A DNA stretch of 64,000 nucleotides from Planctomycetota bacterium (GTDB lineage: Bacteria > Planctomycetota > UBA1135 > GCA-002686595): contig JAPKBR010000003.1 of assembly GCA_028823345.1 (NCBI GenBank), forward strand, positions 1 to 64,000, read 5' to 3'. Below, piece after piece: positions 28,385 to 36,705 of this stretch. The notes under the pieces were generated by a model. That model saw only the letters and a program-made list of their open reading frames with translations. It was not told where the DNA came from and searched no databases. The position numbers were made by a program, and so were the translations under genes. Every line of letters starts with the position of its first letter. Positions within the stretch are counted from its first letter, which is position 1.

Positions 28385-28465
28385 GTGCGATCGAGCGCGT
28401 GCTGCGGGCGATTCGGATGCGGCATCAAGCCCAAGAGGGCAAACAACAGACTTCGCCTGAAGTAA

Positions 28466-28504
28466 ACAACAGGGCCCGACTCCCTAGGAGCCGGGCCCTG
28501 TTGT
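28466..28504. terminator. Strong bidirectional hairpin between convergent genes
   Basis: ACAACAGGGCCCG (28466-28478) pairs with CGGGCCCTGTTGT (28492-28504), a perfect 13-bp stem, capped by a second small stem CTCC/GGAG (28480-28483 with 28487-28490). It sits between the DUF2130 gene (plus) and the convergent candidate selenoprotein gene (minus), and works equally for both strands by symmetry. Confidence 0.8.
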
Positions 28505-28535
28505 CATGTACAGGCCGAGGCCTGAGCTAGCAGGA

Positions 28536-29969
28536 TCACGGTTGAATCACGACCTTCAGGCCTTTGCGTGTGGGTGGATGGCACAAGCGGGCATCGCAGA
28601 CCTGGTAGCGCACGGTGCAGTCGATTTCCGCACCACTCTGCGCGCCCTTCACGAGGCACTCGAAAGTCAGGTCGCCTTCGAAGACCCTTACTCTTGGCTC
28701 CATCCGGTCTGGATGGGACGCGGGTCTCTGCCAATCACCGATTTGCTCGACGCCCTCGGGTAAAGACAAGGCAAGCCTCATGGGAATGTAGGCCGCGTCA
28801 TCAGGAACGTAGTCGTAGGTGTGCCAGCCTTTGAAAACTTTGACACTCAGGGTCAAGCGGTGGTGTTCACCCTCGGGGGCGGCGCTGAAGGCCATGGCCA
28901 CAGGGGATTTCGCGCTGGGCTTCAGGTCGGGTTTGGATGGGGTTTTAGCCGCCCCATCCAGCGTGTTCACGAGCCACTTGTATCCGGCGGTTTCGCAGAA
29001 GAACAGTTTGCCCTGATGCTTGGCAAGCCAAGCTTGCCACTCGCTGGCTTCTCCGAAATCCTGATTCGTGTAGCGGATGAGCAAGCGTTGGGCCAAGTCC
29101 GACTTCTCGGGATCCCCGAGCGCTTGGATCGCTCGGCTTAGAAAATCGGGGTCTGCGTTGCCCACGGTAAAGCTCCTCAACTCCTGGTCCACACCCAATT
29201 CATACCAGCCACCCGTGGGGTGCATGAACGGAAGGTTGCTTCCCAGGTACTGCTCGATCGCCTTGGGATCACCATCCACAAGTTTCCAGGCTTCATCCGA
29301 AAAGTAGCCGCGCACCCGGTCAAAACGACCGGGATCTTCCATGGCGGGGTACGTGAGCATCTGCTTATCCATGTCCGAAACCTCTTCACCCCCATCGATC
29401 TTGGCCTGGATGGCGATTTTCCGATCCTCTGAATCCTTGCGGTACCCGGCGTAGCGAACGAGCGTTTCCGCGTAGCCGGCTTCGGTGATACCACCCAGGT
29501 TTTCAAGCACGGATTCGCGCAGCACGGTACCGGCTACCTTGCGAGCCACCGGCGCCTGACGGTCAAACTTAGCGATGTAATGCAGGGCGTTCACCAGCAC
29601 CAACTTGGCCTCGGGCGTCATGTACTTGGGCGAGGCCGCAAAGCCCCAATGGAGGAAATTCCCGTGACGCCCGATAGCGACAGCTTCTGGACCCTTGGAG
29701 TTCACACCACCGGAAATCCACTCCACATCGGGGGAATCGAAGAAGCCCGCATCCCGTGAAACCACGCCGACCAACTGGCCCTTGCCATCCTTGTAGCCTT
29801 CGGTCTGAACGCGCCACATGGGCATCGTTTCGCCTAGCTGTTTACCCTTCGGATGTTGCGCATATCCGTCCGGGGTCGGCAAATCCTCGATGGTCAACTG
29901 GACCTTGTTCGGTGAATGAAAAAGTTCGTGTTTCATGCGCAGCCCGTGCGCATAGGAGTCGAGACACAT
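28536..29969 (-). CDS. C-terminal part of candidate selenoprotein, with DsbD-alpha-like domain
   Basis: A 477-codon frame whose first codon, ATG at 29967-29969, directly follows the TGA of the frame 29970-30446, in the same frame. It has no signal peptide although its C-terminal 110 residues resemble the periplasmic alpha domain of DsbD: VFKGWHTYDYVP, then CDARLCHPP with the CxxxxC pair. Before that come a segment resembling the end of ThuA/amidotransferase-like folds (GRHGNFLHWGFAASP, LVNALHYIAKF) and a helical region. The residues after the TGA, MCLDSYAHG, read as a direct continuation of the upstream frame. I infer that the TGA is read as selenocysteine and that both frames make one protein of about 636 residues. 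Independent translation from this ATG, or a nonsense-split pseudogene, are the alternatives. Confidence 0.8.
   Translation of the reverse strand: MCLDSYAHGLRMKHELFHSPNKVQLTIEDLPTPDGYAQHPKGKQLGETMPMWRVQTEGYKDGKGQLVGVVSRDAGFFDSPDVEWISGGVNSKGPEAVAIGRHGNFLHWGFAASPKYMTPEAKLVLVNALHYIAKFDRQAPVARKVAGTVLRESVLENLGGITEAGYAETLVRYAGYRKDSEDRKIAIQAKIDGGEEVSDMDKQMLTYPAMEDPGRFDRVRGYFSDEAWKLVDGDPKAIEQYLGSNLPFMHPTGGWYELGVDQELRSFTVGNADPDFLSRAIQALGDPEKSDLAQRLLIRYTNQDFGEASEWQAWLAKHQGKLFFCETAGYKWLVNTLDGAAKTPSKPDLKPSAKSPVAMAFSAAPEGEHHRLTLSVKVFKGWHTYDYVPDDAAYIPMRLALSLPEGVEQIGDWQRPASHPDRMEPRVRVFEGDLTFECLVKGAQSGAEIDCTVRYQVCDARLCHPPTRKGLKVVIQP
29935..29953 (-). promoter_or_regulatory. SECIS-like hairpin downstream of an in-frame TGA
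   Basis: On the minus strand the RNA reads AUGCGCA-CGGGC-UGCGCAU: a perfect 7-bp stem with a 5-base loop containing G at its second position. Twenty-three bases separate the UGA (29970-29972) from the loop, inside the roughly 16-37 base window described for bacterial SECIS elements. GUGU/ACAC (29964-29967 with 29928-29931) can close an outer stem. It lies within coding sequence, as bacterial SECIS elements do. Confidence 0.6.
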
Positions 29970-30446
29970 TCACAACCAATCCAGCTTGAGCCCCAGAGGC
30001 TCTCCGATCATCGGCGAGTTTTCGGCGATCATGAGGGCCGGTCGATCAAAGTCAGCGGGCAGATACTCAGCCGGACGGTAGTCCATCTCACCAGTCACCG
30101 GATCCTTGGCGCGCTCGGCCGCCCGTAGGGGCTTGGGCCTCGAATCGAACAAGGTGACATCTACCTCGTTCGACATGTCTGCGGTGTAGTTGTCACCGTA
30201 GACCATGTGGACATGGTTGAAGTGTTCCTTGAGCAAGGCTTCAAAGAGCTCCGCGCGCTCGGCATAGAGCACCATTGTGCGTTCGCTGGCCATGTCCGCA
30301 AAGGGCACATGCACGTTGGCCGGATCGTGGCTGACCAAGAGCACGCGCAGATCGCTCTTATTCTCTGCTCCCTGGCACTCCGCAAGTGGCACCACCAGGA
30401 GCACCGCCAGAAGGCCCAGCGTCCACCTAAAGATCTGTTTCATCAT
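29970..30446 (-). CDS. N-terminal part of candidate selenoprotein (secreted)
   Basis: A 158-codon frame with a signal peptide (WTLGLLAVLLVVPLAEC, residues 8-24) and an alpha/beta core: LRVLLVSHDPANVHVPFAD, ERAELFEALLKEHF, DVTLFDSRPKP and PALMIAENSPMIGEPLG. This looks like the start of a ThuA/class I amidotransferase-like fold, which is far too short at 158 residues to be complete. It ends KLDWL-TGA, and the same frame continues at once with MCLDSYAHG. The continuation supplies the missing half of the fold, so I read the TGA as selenocysteine rather than stop. The cysteine two residues after it could form a selenenylsulfide or redox pair. Confidence 0.78.
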   Translation of the reverse strand: MMKQIFRWTLGLLAVLLVVPLAECQGAENKSDLRVLLVSHDPANVHVPFADMASERTMVLYAERAELFEALLKEHFNHVHMVYGDNYTADMSNEVDVTLFDSRPKPLRAAERAKDPVTGEMDYRPAEYLPADFDRPALMIAENSPMIGEPLGLKLDWL

Positions 30447-30578
30447 GGGTGCAGTCTAGCGCAGCTCAACCGATCGGCTGCCATTCTCTGGCATCCCCAG
30501 GTCCGGCCTTTCACCAGCTCCCCTGCGGGCCTATTCAAAAGACCCCGCTCCCCTGCGCCGGGGCCCCGCCAACGCAAA

Positions 30579-31325
30579 TCAGTCCAAAATGAAGGGCTCG
30601 TGATCTACGTCTGGCAAACCGAACATTCGATCAGGGCCAGCGCGCCGATGACACACGATACAAGAGGGAATCTGACCATAAGCAGTCACGGCACCGTCAG
30701 CTTGGACCGTGGCATAGACCCAGCCCTCGTCTGTGTCAGGCGTTTCCTTTGAAGTGTGCAACATCAAGTAGAGCCCCACGAAATCACCCGGCACATACTG
30801 CTCGCCATCGCGCTCGGCCGGCTGAACCGTATGGTTCCATTGCCCACTGCCACCGAAGGGCTGCTTCAGTTCAGCCTCCTCCCCATCATGGGGCGAGGGC
30901 GCAAAGGCCTCCTTCACGAGGATCTGACTCCATTCATGCTCAAAATCCGGCAAGGATGGGGAGCGGGCCTCTGGGTCGGAGTGCGATTCAGGCATAAGAT
31001 GGCCTCCCTCGTTGGACTTCGAATAATCCACGCCCGCATAGCTCGCCCCGTCCGAGGCATGAATGAAGTAGAGCTTCTCTGCGTGAGGCCCAGAGGGATC
31101 GCTCTCACTGAAGCGAGGCTCCAATGGCGGAATCATGCAAAGGGTCGGACCAAAACGTAGCTGAAAATCTACAGGCCCACCCCAATCCTGATAGCTAGCG
31201 GCGACAGCCAAGACATCTCTCTCGAGCCCAAGATGATCCAGCTCAGAAACGTCACTGGTGACTGCACACGAGAAAACGCAGATCAGGGCGAGGAGCACAA
31301 AGGCTGAGGAGTGGCACTTCATCAT
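30579..31325 (-). CDS. Cytochrome P460-like lipoprotein with one CxxCH
   Basis: The 248-residue product has an N-terminal hydrophobic stretch with a possible lipobox (ICVFSC). The C-terminus carries a single haem c site, SCIVCHRRAGPDRMFG, in the arrangement CxxCH followed by D-x-x-F as in cytochrome P460-like proteins. The middle has LYFIHASDGASYAG and DFVGLYLMLHTSKET. It probably sits outside the cytoplasmic membrane with covalent haem. The ATG at 31325 is preferred to the upstream TTG. It lies 132 bases upstream of the candidate selenoprotein on the same strand, so both may serve an envelope redox process. Confidence 0.72.
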   Translation of the reverse strand: MMKCHSSAFVLLALICVFSCAVTSDVSELDHLGLERDVLAVAASYQDWGGPVDFQLRFGPTLCMIPPLEPRFSESDPSGPHAEKLYFIHASDGASYAGVDYSKSNEGGHLMPESHSDPEARSPSLPDFEHEWSQILVKEAFAPSPHDGEEAELKQPFGGSGQWNHTVQPAERDGEQYVPGDFVGLYLMLHTSKETPDTDEGWVYATVQADGAVTAYGQIPSCIVCHRRAGPDRMFGLPDVDHEPFILD

Positions 31326-31584
31326 GAGGCATACGCAGTACAAAGCCGGTCGTGAGGACTCCAGCGGGAATATACGAAGGGTACCTGCATCCTAAGGCAC
31401 CAATGTCCCTGGGGAAAATTCCAAGGGACAGGCACCGCTGAGCTTGGGCCCGATTGGTCCGAGGTGGAAGGAGGGTCTCCATGGGGGTTGTGGGAGGAAA
31501 CCGGGAGGCCGCAACTCGCCCACTGGTTCAAGGAGAGGCCAAAGTCTGCACCGGGTTCTGATCCCCGGGTGCTAGGCTGCTCCT

Positions 31585-33228
31585 ATGGCCCCGCCGTCTT
31601 GCCCCCCCACAGTTCCCTCCCATGGTCGCCAGCACCCCATCAGGGCTGGCCTCCTTTGCCTCGCCGGCGCCCTACTGGGGAGCTGCAGCCCAGAGGTCCT
31701 TCCCCCTGCTCGGCCCCATGTGCTGCTGATCAGCATCGACACCCTGCGGGCGGACCATCTTTCCAGCGCGGGCTATCCCTTTGCCACCACGCCGGTCATG
31801 GACCAGGTGGCAGCCGAGGGCGTGCGCTTTGAGCGCTGCATTTCCAGCACCTCATGGACCCTCCCCGCCCACATCTCCATGTTCACGGGCTTGCCCATCA
31901 GCGCCCATGGGATCGACGACGACCGCCTCTGGCGGCGCCTCGATGGACAGGGGCAACCCATTGCACCGGATCTACGGGGAAGATTCCTTGCGGAGAGCCT
32001 GCAAGCTGCGGGCTATGACACCGCGGGTTGGTTCACTTGGAAGTACCTGGATGCGCGTTTTGGTTTTGGCCGGGGATTTAACCGGTGGGAACGCCTGGGC
32101 CACAACTTCTACAGTCACCCGGAGGTAGGGCCTGCTTGGATGGCCGCCCGGGACGCGGACGACGCGGATGGCATGCGCGCTTTGTACGCGCAACACCCAG
32201 AGCTATTCGGCGTCATTCATTCCACGTCCAAAGTTGTGGATCAAGCCATCGGCTGGTTGGAAGAGCGCGGCGATAAGGAGCAACCCTTCTTCCTGTTCTT
32301 GCACCTGTTCGATGTGCACAACCCCTACGTCAGCCCCGAGCCATTCCATTCCCAGTTCGATCCCACCTACGAAGGCGATATCGACGGCACCCGGGTCACG
32401 GCACCCGTGTCCCCCGTACACCCGGATATGGATCCCAGGGACCTGCAGAATTTGGTCGCGCGCTATGACGGGGGCATTCGTCATGTGGATGATCAACTCG
32501 GACGCTTGGTCGAGAGCCTCAAGCACCTGGGGCTCGACCAGGACACCCTGCTGGTGGTGACCAGCGATCATGGGGAAGAGTTCTTTGAACACGGCGGCAA
32601 GACCCACCGGGGTTCGGTCCATCTGGAGAGCATCCAGGTGCCCCTCATCCTGCGTTGGCCCGCGGGGATCGAACAGCCCCGGGTGGTATCCGACACGGTG
32701 GGAATCGTGGACCTCGCCCCCACGATCTTGGCTGCCACGGGCAGTGACCATGCTGCCCCCATGGGAGGGCGCAACCTGCTGCCCATGGCCCGGGGAGCTG
32801 CGGCTGACCCGCGCGCCTACCTGTCCGAGCTGATCATCTTCGAAGAGGGTCGGCGAGTTCCCCTACGGCGCAGTAGTTGGATCCGGGGCAATGAACAAGT
32901 CACCATGGACATGCGCGGTCCAACCGTCGAGAACATGGTGCACTTTGACCTGAGTGTAGCCGGAGGCGGCTTTGGTCCGGGGGTCGCTTTGCCCGAGGGC
33001 AGCGCAGGCCGTGAGCAATTCCAAAAGGACTTGGCACACATGCGCGAGGGCTTGCTGCGACTGCGCCAGGGGTCTCCGCGAATGGAAAACGATCTTGCGC
33101 CCCTAACCCCCTTCGAACTGCAAGACCTAAGCAGCATGGGTTACGGAGGCGGCGACAACAATTTCCACACGCAGCGCATGGACGATCGGCTCTCCCTCGA
33201 TGGGGGCGTGTGGCCCGATCAAGAGTGA
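31585..33228 (+). CDS. Sulfatase-superfamily lipoprotein without the formylglycine motif
   Basis: The 547-residue protein has a lipoprotein signal ending in LAGALLGSC. The alkaline-phosphatase-superfamily metal site is intact: VLLISIDTLRADHL, HLFDVHNPYVSP and VVTSDHGEEFFEHGGKTHRGSV. At the place of the sulfatase C/S-x-P-x-R motif it has SSTSWTLPAHISMFTG, lacking the cysteine/serine and arginine, so it cannot form formylglycine in the usual way; the threonine could act as nucleophile as in phosphotransferases and phosphodiesterases of this superfamily. It likely acts on a phosphate ester or phosphodiester outside the cytoplasm. Convergent with glycerol kinase, 15 bases apart. Confidence 0.86.
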   Translation: MAPPSCPPTVPSHGRQHPIRAGLLCLAGALLGSCSPEVLPPARPHVLLISIDTLRADHLSSAGYPFATTPVMDQVAAEGVRFERCISSTSWTLPAHISMFTGLPISAHGIDDDRLWRRLDGQGQPIAPDLRGRFLAESLQAAGYDTAGWFTWKYLDARFGFGRGFNRWERLGHNFYSHPEVGPAWMAARDADDADGMRALYAQHPELFGVIHSTSKVVDQAIGWLEERGDKEQPFFLFLHLFDVHNPYVSPEPFHSQFDPTYEGDIDGTRVTAPVSPVHPDMDPRDLQNLVARYDGGIRHVDDQLGRLVESLKHLGLDQDTLLVVTSDHGEEFFEHGGKTHRGSVHLESIQVPLILRWPAGIEQPRVVSDTVGIVDLAPTILAATGSDHAAPMGGRNLLPMARGAAADPRAYLSELIIFEEGRRVPLRRSSWIRGNEQVTMDMRGPTVENMVHFDLSVAGGGFGPGVALPEGSAGREQFQKDLAHMREGLLRLRQGSPRMENDLAPLTPFELQDLSSMGYGGGDNNFHTQRMDDRLSLDGGVWPDQE

Positions 33229-33243
33229 GGGGTCCTGGCACCA

Positions 33244-34731
33244 TCAATTGCTAGGGCCAGCGCCGCGCACCCGATCCACAGCCGTGGCCCACTCCTGCAG
33301 CCGGCGCCCGCGCGCAGCCCTGTCGATCGAAGGCAGAAACTCATCTGCACCGCTCCCCATCCCCGCAGCCTTGCTCGGATCATCGAGCAGCCCCGCCCCC
33401 ATGGCCGCCAGGGCCGCAGCCCCACGGGCGGTACTCTCCAAATCCTGCGGCCGCCGCACGCGCACCCCTGCCAAGTCCGCTTGCAATTGCATCAAGAGGT
33501 CATTGGCCGCCGCCCCCCCATCCACGAGCAACTCGTCAACCGGGAGCCCCGTATCCCGACGCAAGGCCTCGACCAGCTCGGTGCACTGGAACGCGATCCC
33601 CTCCAATGCAGCCCGAGCGATGTGCCCACGCCCGGTCCCGCGGGTCAAACCCAAGAGTGCACCGCGCGCCTCCGGATCCCAGTGGGGCGCTCCGAGCCCC
33701 GCAAAGGCCGGCACCAGGAATACGCCTCCCGTATCGCCCACGGAGGCCGCCAAGGTCTCGGATTCCGCAGCATCCTTCAAGATCCCGAGTTCGTCACGCA
33801 ACCACTGAATGGTTGCCCCGCCCATAAACACCGACCCTTCCAAGGCGAAGCACGTGCCCCCCTTGCGGTCGGCGGCCAGGGTGGTCAAGAGCCCATGGGT
33901 CGAATCCACCCGCCGCGCTCCCGTGTTGAGCAACAGGAAACAGCCCGTGCCATAGGTGTTCTTCAAACTCCCCTCGTCGAAGCAGCCCTGACCAAAGAGC
34001 GCCGCCTGCTGATCCCCGGCAATACCGGTCAAGGGAACCTCTCGGCCACCAGGCAAACGGGCTAAGCCAAAGTCCCCGGCAGAGGGACGGATCTCAGCCA
34101 ATTCCTCCGGCGCAACCCCGAACAACTCGCCCATCTCGGGGCACCAACCACCCTCTTCGATGCTCATCAGCATGGTGCGTGATGCGTTGGTGGGATCGGT
34201 CAGGGCGCCCTCCGGTCCGATCAGGTGCAACGCGATCAGCGTGTCCACCGTGGCAAACAGAAGGTCGCCGTCCGCGCGGGCCTGCGCCACTTGCGGTTGA
34301 TGCTTCAGCATCCACTCGGCCTTGGTCGCGCTGAAATAAGGATCGAGCACGAGCCCTGTTTTCTTGTGCACGCGCGGCCCGAAGTTTTGCTCTCGCAATT
34401 CTTGGCAGCGTCCTGAGGTCCGCCGGTCCTGCCAAACGATCCCCGGCACCAGAGCCTCGCCGCTCGATCGCCGCAGGGCAAACACCGTCTCGCGCTGATT
34501 GGTCAAACCCAGGGCAGCGATGGGGCCCGAGTAAGAGTCCAAGACCTGAGCCACTGTGGAATCCACCGCATCCAAAATTTCAGACGCGTGGTGCTCGACC
34601 TCCCCGGGCCGGGGGAAGTGCTGGGGGAATTCGGCCGTAATTCGGCGCACCACCCGCAGGTCAGAATCGAAGAGCAGGGTTGTGACCCCGGTGGTACCCG
34701 CGTCGATAGCCAAGATATAAGGTTTCTGCAC
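33244..34731 (-). CDS. glpK: Glycerol kinase
   Basis: Glycerol kinase phosphorylates glycerol to sn-glycerol 3-phosphate with ATP. The 495-residue FGGY-family protein shows ILAIDAGTTGVTTLLFD, GLTNQRET, WQDRRTSGRC, TGIAGDQQAALFGQGCF, KNTYGTGCFLLLNTG and LVDGGAAANDLLMQLQADL. I chose the GTG at 34731 because MQKPYILAIDAGTTG matches the family start; a GTG at 34770 would add 13 residues. No glpF or glpD is adjacent. Confidence 0.93.
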   Translation of the reverse strand: MQKPYILAIDAGTTGVTTLLFDSDLRVVRRITAEFPQHFPRPGEVEHHASEILDAVDSTVAQVLDSYSGPIAALGLTNQRETVFALRRSSGEALVPGIVWQDRRTSGRCQELREQNFGPRVHKKTGLVLDPYFSATKAEWMLKHQPQVAQARADGDLLFATVDTLIALHLIGPEGALTDPTNASRTMLMSIEEGGWCPEMGELFGVAPEELAEIRPSAGDFGLARLPGGREVPLTGIAGDQQAALFGQGCFDEGSLKNTYGTGCFLLLNTGARRVDSTHGLLTTLAADRKGGTCFALEGSVFMGGATIQWLRDELGILKDAAESETLAASVGDTGGVFLVPAFAGLGAPHWDPEARGALLGLTRGTGRGHIARAALEGIAFQCTELVEALRRDTGLPVDELLVDGGAAANDLLMQLQADLAGVRVRRPQDLESTARGAAALAAMGAGLLDDPSKAAGMGSGADEFLPSIDRAARGRRLQEWATAVDRVRGAGPSN

Positions 34732-34798
34732 TTCCTGATGCTGAAGGGACAAGGGACTCAAGGCAAGCACGCGCCCGAAGAACTCTGCCTAAACAACG

Positions 34799-34829
34799 CA
34801 ACAAGCCCCACCAAGGGCGGGGCTTGTTG
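34799..34829 (-). terminator. Hairpin terminator of the secreted-protein gene
   Basis: CAACAAGCCCC (34799-34809) pairs with GGGGCTTGTTG (34819-34829), an 11-bp perfect stem with a 9-base loop, 44 bases past the stop of the minus gene at 34873. On the minus strand it is followed by GCGTTGTTT. It also separates that gene from glpK. Confidence 0.65.
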
Positions 34830-34872
34830 ATCTGTCCGGGGGGCTAACCCACCGGAAAAGGCTCTTTGCGAC

Positions 34873-35469
34873 TTAGAGCATTCGCTGAGAGATGGTCAGC
34901 TGGTTGCTGCCGTAGGTCACTTGGTGCAGGGCCCGGCTCAGGCTGGGAATCATCGAAAAAGTATCGAAGTTCACCGGGGGGTTGCTGTTCATCAGGGCCT
35001 GGTGGATACCCAAGTCCAAAACGGAGTTGGGCGCCACGGTCACCGGGGGCACCGCACCTCCGGGATAATGGAAAGAGGCCAACATGCAGTCCAGGTGACT
35101 GGAGAGGATCCCTACCTGCACAACACCGGACTGCAGATAGGCCGAATCGATGACGATTTCGAAGTCTCCGCGAATCTCAAGGATCCACTGCCCCTGCAGG
35201 GCTGGGTTGCGGCCTAGGTAGAAGTTGGCTCCTTGGTCGCGGAAGTCGAGCACCGCGTTGAGCACCGCCTCTTGGGGGCCCGCAAGGAAAAAGTTCTGGT
35301 CAACGCGCAGGGGTGCCGGCGCCACGGGCCCATTGCCCATAACAGGCATTGTGCCCACGCTGTTACCCCCGCCCAGGGGCGCAAGGCCTCTGGCGGTTGG
35401 CAAGGTCAGTAGACCCACCGTGATGGCGGCACTGAGAAAAATTGGTTTGGCGAGAAGGTTAAGTTTCAT
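34873..35469 (-). CDS. Secreted protein, unknown
   Basis: The 198-residue product has a signal peptide (LSAAITVGLLTLPTARG) and a mature domain rich in beta-strand-like segments: VLDFRDQGANFYLGR, WILEIRGDFEIVIDS and VQVGILSSHLDCMLASFHY. One cysteine is present in the mature part. I do not recognise the family; an extracellular or periplasmic binding protein is plausible. It has its own downstream hairpin and is probably monocistronic. Confidence 0.7.
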   Translation of the reverse strand: MKLNLLAKPIFLSAAITVGLLTLPTARGLAPLGGGNSVGTMPVMGNGPVAPAPLRVDQNFFLAGPQEAVLNAVLDFRDQGANFYLGRNPALQGQWILEIRGDFEIVIDSAYLQSGVVQVGILSSHLDCMLASFHYPGGAVPPVTVAPNSVLDLGIHQALMNSNPPVNFDTFSMIPSLSRALHQVTYGSNQLTISQRML

Positions 35470-35586
35470 GGGATTGCTCCCTCTAGTTTTTGGTTTTGCC
35501 GAACTCGTGGTTCCGGCTCAAGGTTTGAAGTTTCGGACTCTTATGAAGGGGATTGGATTGGGGGCCAGGTGGCTCGCTGGGGGTTA

Positions 35587-36705
35587 CTAGGCGGCCGGGT
35601 TGGAAAACAATTCGGGACAACGGCTGACCAGGTCATTGGCAAAGCTGGGTCGCTGAAGGAGGGCTTCCTGAAGCAACGGGGCCTGGGACGCCATATGGGC
35701 CATTTCAGCCAAGTGTTGGGGTTGAGAATCGATCAGACCCTTGAAATAGTCCAAGCAGCGATCGTGGTCACCCATCTCTAGGTAGGTCATGGCAATATTG
35801 AAGCGCACGACCCAAAACCGCTCATCTTGCTTGAAAAGTCCACTGATCAAGATCCAACGATACCAGCGCAGGGCTTCCCTGTGGTTGCCCTCGCCCTGGT
35901 GCAGGCGGCCGATCTGGATGGCTGCGTGGCCACGGTTCGCGGAAAGTAGTGCGGTATCAAACAATTGGGCCCAGCGCTCCCGGGCCAGCAATTTGCGACC
36001 TTGTTCCGCATCGAGGTATGCCCGGTAGAATTGGGCTTCCTCGTGGTCGGGAGCCACGCTGAGAGCTTGCTCGAGAAGCCGGCGGGCTTTCTCCAGAGGC
36101 TCTTCAATGCGTTCGAGACGGCCGTTGAGCATGGAACGGGCGTTTCCCCAGTCCACCCCATCGCGCCTAACATCACCGCGCCTCCCATCGGACAGGTCGG
36201 AATCCAGGTCTGCGATGGGCTCTTCGTCTGCGGAAAGCAGAACCCCATCAACAAATCCACGGCCCTGAACCCGGGTTTGCTCCACGGGCACGGCGGTTTC
36301 AAACACGCGCTCCACCACCCGGTCGGGATCGAGAGCGGCCAAGAGATAGGCCTTGCCTAGCTGATAGAAGATCGTGGCCAGGCGGTTTTCCAGGTCGGTG
36401 CACAGGTTCGAGGCACCAGTCATCGTGGCCATGTGGGCCATCAGCCGATCGGGGTCGGTCATGTCCCGGTGCATCTTGGCGCAACGGGTGAGGTCATCGA
36501 AGAAAGCCGAAGCGTCGGAGTCCGACTCAAGCCGGAGCATCACGCCAGCTGCACGGCCCTCGTCCAACTCGCCATCGGCAAGACTAGATAGGTCCTGCTG
36601 CAGGGCTAATTGGGAATCGCTGAGGGGTTGCCCATCGACTCCTGCTTCCCAATCTTCGAACCCCTCGGGGGGTCCTTGGGCACCAAATCCTTCAAAGGAA
36701 CTCAT
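35587..36705 (-). CDS. TPR protein coupled to a sigma factor, possible anti-sigma factor
   Basis: The 372-residue protein has an N-terminal region of anti-sigma type (LSSLADGELDEGRAAGVML, then DDLTRCAKMHRD), where D-G-E-L is the common core of RskA-like sigma-binding domains; no transmembrane segment follows. Residues about 190-350 are TPR-like helices: ARRLLEQALSVAPDHEEAQF, REALRWYRWILISG and FNIAMTYLEMGDHDRCLDYF. Its ATG overlaps the TGA of the sigma gene by four bases. A soluble, TPR-bearing regulator of the upstream sigma factor is the best inference. Confidence 0.75.
   Translation of the reverse strand: MSSFEGFGAQGPPEGFEDWEAGVDGQPLSDSQLALQQDLSSLADGELDEGRAAGVMLRLESDSDASAFFDDLTRCAKMHRDMTDPDRLMAHMATMTGASNLCTDLENRLATIFYQLGKAYLLAALDPDRVVERVFETAVPVEQTRVQGRGFVDGVLLSADEEPIADLDSDLSDGRRGDVRRDGVDWGNARSMLNGRLERIEEPLEKARRLLEQALSVAPDHEEAQFYRAYLDAEQGRKLLARERWAQLFDTALLSANRGHAAIQIGRLHQGEGNHREALRWYRWILISGLFKQDERFWVVRFNIAMTYLEMGDHDRCLDYFKGLIDSQPQHLAEMAHMASQAPLLQEALLQRPSFANDLVSRCPELFSNPAA

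Noticed and set aside
29967-29972. TGA-ATG junction as ordinary coupled two-gene operon
   Set aside because: Possible, because neighbours here often overlap, but most of those overlaps shift frame, and this one keeps the frame, splits a fold and is followed by a SECIS-like hairpin. Kept as the main alternative.
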